From: Gymnogyps californianus
Taxonomy: Eukaryota > Chordata > Aves > Accipitriformes > Cathartidae
Direction of reading: 5' to 3'
Length of the DNA stretch: 64,000 nt
NCBI RefSeq assembly: GCF_018139145.2
Contig: NC_059473.1
Location: 8,920,503-8,984,502 of the forward strand
This document shows positions 60,201 through 64,000 of this stretch, one piece after another (position 1 is the stretch's first letter; the number at the start of each line of letters is the position of its first letter). A program made the position numbers and the translations under genes. Under the pieces are notes generated by a model. The model worked only from the letters and a program-made list of their open reading frames with translations, searched no databases and was not told the DNA's origin.

Positions 60201-63200
60201 TCTGCAATAAATTTGCAAACAAGAACTGCACTGTGATTGTAGCACACTTCTAAGTTCAAATTCATCGCTTCTAAGCGGAAAAATTTCAAAGAATAACCAC
60301 AGAGGAAAAGGGCACAGAAAGAAGAGGAAAACAAGCCACTGATGTTCAAAGACGGCGCACTTTAGCACAGGTGAGAAACTCTAGAGAAACAAACCACCAG
60401 AGGGTGCTGGCATTGCCTATTGCTTGTACCCCTAAGTTTCAGCTTGCTGCAGCGCTGCTGACATTTGCTATTGTGGAAAAGCCTAAGGAGAGTCCAACAA
60501 GTTTTTCTAGAATATCCTGACCTGTGGCATCCAAATTCCCAGCCAACTATCATCCTTGGCGTTGGCTTCTCTATTTGGCTTTAACTTCTCATTTTAGCAA
60601 AGGCCATACTCTCATTAGACCCCAGTCCTTAACACAGCTGTCCAATACTGCATTTTACCACCCCTTAGGAAACACATGGCTAGACCATTTGCAACTGAAA
60701 TGCTTCAGCAGAGCGACTGTTCTGCTTTAGATTTGCAATGTTCTCTTTAAACTACTGAGTAAAATAACTTCGGCATTTTTTCTCCCCACCTCATGGCTGC
60801 TGCTTCTTCCATTCCTACGTAACCAGGCCTGAACTACTCATCTGCTACTTATTACCCTTATGCCAAAAAAAAACTTAAAACTTAAAAACCAACGATCTCT
60901 CGTGCCACTATATTGATTACAAGATTTCCGTCACCTCTTACTTATTCCTGCCACTGACAACCAAGACTTTTCTGTAAGCCCACTAGGCTCTTCTCTATTT
61001 TTTTTTCTTTTCTAGTCCTTACAAGTTTGAGTCAACACTCTGCTGTGAGCAAGCTGTCGCTTCTACTTCATTCGCTTCAACGGCAAGTTCTCCAGCCTTT
61101 CCTCAATTTTTAAATGGTCTGCTTGCAGCCTTATAACACAGCTTACTACATCCCTTTCTCAAATATATGATTCGCATAGATACCATTCAGAGGAGCCCCA
61201 CAATACATAGCACCTATGTTTCCTAGCAAACACTGCTAGCTCAATTGCATCTTCATTCCAGAACTACAGAGAGCAATAACGACAGCCATAAACTACCATC
61301 ACTGAGACTTTTATAATCTTTGAGGGCATTTTTACATAATTACAAACGTTTACGTCACAATTTATTGTTGGCACCCATGCTCAAAGAACACACGTTCTCG
61401 CCATGTCTAACAAGCAGAGCCCTCCTTAGAGCTGGTCAGGTACCATCAAAACCAGGGACCAACAGCCCCTTCAGAACAGGCACACCTGTGTGTCCTACCC
61501 ACCTCTCCTTTCCTCTCTCTCAAAGTCCTACACCTTAAACATGTGGCCATACAACGATCATTTCATTTCACCTATAGGGAAACACGGATCAGATTCTACA
61601 CTTCTTTCTCACAACTGAACAAGTACTAGATTTTTTTGTGCTTTCTCATGTCTGGCAGCCTCACTGTGCTGAGCTGCCAAGGCCAAATGAAAGAGGCAGC
61701 CCACTGCTCTTAACCCCACCCAAGAACCTGGCCATACCCGCTGGGTATCACCAAACCATTGCCAACCATAACCCATCTGTTAAGCACATCTTCACTCAGG
61801 TCAGGTAAAAGGTAGCGATTATTAAGGAGAGATGACGTGTACATTGTCATGCTGATGCTCACTTCTCTGGTCCTCCCTGTACTACAGGGCCTGTCCTGAG
61901 AAGGTGTGCATGACCATATTGTAGAATAAAACTCCTCCTACTTTTTGCCTTTTGAAGAGGTGAGAGATACTAAATAGAAAATAAAACCATTTCTTAATGT
62001 ACCTTACAAAACTAAAAACATTTTTAATTTCAGACTTCAAGTTCTCTTCATATCAACTTTACATGATCCAAGAACTCGGATCAGAGTCTACACCTTTATG
62101 CACTGGTCCAATGCTAACAACAGAAGTAGCACACCGATGAAAGTCCTTATATATACATATATGCATAGCTTACTTCCAGGGAGAGAAGTTTATCTACTCT
62201 GAACACTCTTCCAAAGGGAAAAATTTGCTGGAAGTCATTAAATGGGTTCAAGCTTTTGGACACAAAATATGGCAAGGTGAAAAAGTTACATTCAGAACAG
62301 TTAGTTTATCTTGCCAACTCAGCATCGAAGTAGATTTTTATTGGATTCAGACTCACCCACAGATAAAGGCAGAGGCAAGAGACAGGTACGCTCACCCCAG
62401 GCACACCAGAGCCTCACCTATCCTTACAGATCTTTCAACTTCTTTTTATAGTAGAGAAATTGTCCATGACTATAAATCAAATCACAAGCACCACTATTAA
62501 AATGGAAGTTCAAAGAGTTGACATAACGAATAGCAAACTCAGCTTGCTGATAAATGGCTTATCCTCATCGGTACTGTAGTTCAGAAAGTGACAGTATTGC
62601 AACACTTGGCCATATTTAAGCTCCGAGTTATGTTTCTGCTATCACTCTGGACTCCTCTTAAGAGCAACAAGCAACACTCAGTGCTCAGAAACAGACGCAG
62701 CAAAAATTTCACCATGCACTTCAGAGACAAATATGATATTTAACTATGGGTGTCCTTGCTTGTAATCACTCCATCTTTTCTCACTCTACCTGTGTTACAC
62801 TGATGTTATACACATTTTGTCAAAACACTCTTATTTTTATCAATTCATGTAAATGAAAAATATACACAGTAACCTATATTTTAGACACAGCAATTCATCA
62901 TGAGACACCAATTCATTCCCCTCTTCCCTGCATTGGAAATTCTATAATATATTCTCCATGTATGCCTTTTGCTTCTCTTCTCAATTCTAAAAAGCATAGA
63001 TAGTTAATTATAACTTTCATACTCCCAGTAAGCTTCTACCTAAATCACTTGTAGACATTCGGAATGGAAATTAAGATTTCAGCTGGCTCTTCACTGTTTA
63101 CTTGTTTATCTCTTTTTGCTGCTACAAAAACACTCTTATCACATGTTCCTTGTAAAATGAAACAGCTTATTTTAAATCTCTGTCCTTTGCATTGCTATAT

Positions 63201-64000
63201 TAATTTGAGCTGTTGAAAACTCTGCTATTGATACTAAGGCTTGGATTGTGCAAGCAGTTATTTTTAAAGATAATATAATGTCGGTCCTAAATTTCCCAAG
63301 GTACTCTGACTCCAGCTCTGCACGCAGAGGAGTTACTTAGACTTACAAGCATAACTGAGAGGTGTAATAATGTAAAACCAAGAGGGCCAGCCTTACGTCT
63401 AATGAATAATCATGCAGAATGTATTTGTGGATTAAAGTATCGGCATCAGCATAGCTTTTAATCCAAACAAATCCCAGAGTCACACAAAAGCCTTCTCTAA
63501 GCAATAAAACCTATTTTCTCTGTCTCCCCACTATCAAACATAAAAGCTGTTAATCTTCGTGTGGTAATTGTGAATGACTGTATAACCACGTAGAGCCCTA
63601 TAGCCACTGACACACATTTCTGCCGTCCCCATCAGTCACCTCTGTTCGGAGAGCAAATCTAAGGAGTGTGTGCATGCAGGGTTAAAAACTGATCATTTAA
63701 AAATTAAATCAAATTGGAATTTCTATTTCATTCTATTGGAAATAAGAACAGAGCTGTGGGAAAGTCTACACAGCTCATTTAAATAAACATTTAAAACCAC
63801 TGAGAGCACTGGATAAGCACAGGGAAGAACTTACTGCAGTACAAAGCCACATTCTGATCTCAGCTGCATCTTCTGCAGGTAAGGACAGCATATGAGCCTC
63901 GTTTAGTTTGTTCAACCAGTTAAATACAATAATTAGTTTATACAAATGCAATAAACAGATGAAAAAGGTTAAAAATCAGAAGAACCTTGTTCTCCTCTAT
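51270..64000 (-). other. KIF16B intron 1 (part, at least 12.7 kb)
   Basis: No start-codon exon, CpG-rich promoter or 5' UTR was found, so the transcription start should lie beyond 64,000. The only structured element recognised is the A-B-A'-B' duplication at 54389-54968. Homopolymers occur near 53323 (A), 54230 (A) and 56225 (T). All open frames are short and without known domains. Confidence 0.7.
54389..54968. repeat. Interleaved inverted duplication, order A-B-A'-B'
   Basis: Four blocks follow each other: A (54389-54489, 101 nt), B (54487-54673, overlapping A by 3 nt), A' (54680-54780, 101 nt) and B' (54781-54968, 188 nt). A' is the reverse complement of A with about 3 mismatches; B' is the reverse complement of B with about 7 mismatches and a 1-nt indel. 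A simple inverted duplication would give A-B-B'-A', so the second copy is circularly permuted. A six-nt spacer (TTCTTC) separates B from A'; A' and B' abut. The unit is not a repeat family I recognise. It lies in KIF16B intron 1. Confidence 0.88.

Noticed and set aside
51270..64000. Search for KIF16B exon 1 and its promoter
   Set aside because: No CpG-rich stretch and no segment encoding the kinesin N-terminal beta strand was found on the minus strand.

Overview
The window is from a bird nuclear genome. The evidence is AT-rich, intron-dominated DNA, CR1 LINE fragments with the typical 3' end (repeats of ATTCTATGATT), solo LTRs of avian endogenous retroviruses, and spliced exons of one vertebrate gene. 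There is no bacterial-style gene density, operon, tRNA, rRNA or CRISPR array. The species cannot be fixed from sequence alone; the repeat content suggests a neoavian bird.

The only recognised protein-coding gene is KIF16B (kinesin-3 family, early-endosome motor) on the minus strand. Eleven consecutive coding exons were placed by eye from reading frame, protein similarity and GT/AG splice sites. In transcription order they are 51269-51200, 50185-50072, 45129-45013, 39571-39474, 38975-38866, 38238-38096, 36706-36538, 36356-36225, 33318-33143, 31218-31153 and 26690-26631. Together they give 1,255 nt of uninterrupted frame, about 418 residues. They cover nearly the whole motor domain (P-loop GQTGSGKS, switch I NDVSSRSH, switch II DLAGSE, loop 12/alpha-5 [10 protein letters not shown]) and the neck up to just before the FHA domain. 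The first exon with the start codon should lie beyond position 64,000. The FHA, coiled-coil and PX exons should lie to the left of position 1.

Layout: 1-26,630 is part of a very large intron after the last visible exon. It holds a CR1 with a nested inverted LTR (1.6-2.8 kb) and an ERVL-like solo LTR with a perfect 5-bp target duplication and an internal minisatellite (9.6-10.7 kb). 26.6-51.3 kb is the exon cluster; its introns carry two more CR1 copies (27.3-28.7 kb on the minus strand, 43.8-45.0 kb on the plus strand) and a solo LTR (48.9-49.4 kb, plus strand). 51.3-64 kb is part of the large first intron. It contains an unusual interleaved inverted duplication with the order A-B-A'-B' (54.39-54.97 kb).

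No previously undescribed protein system was found. The most unusual items are the A-B-A'-B' structure, a CR1 whose 3' end stops about 12 nt from the splice donor of the P-loop exon, an exon-3 polypyrimidine tract built from a microsatellite, and inverted repeat pairs that flank blocks of KIF16B exons.
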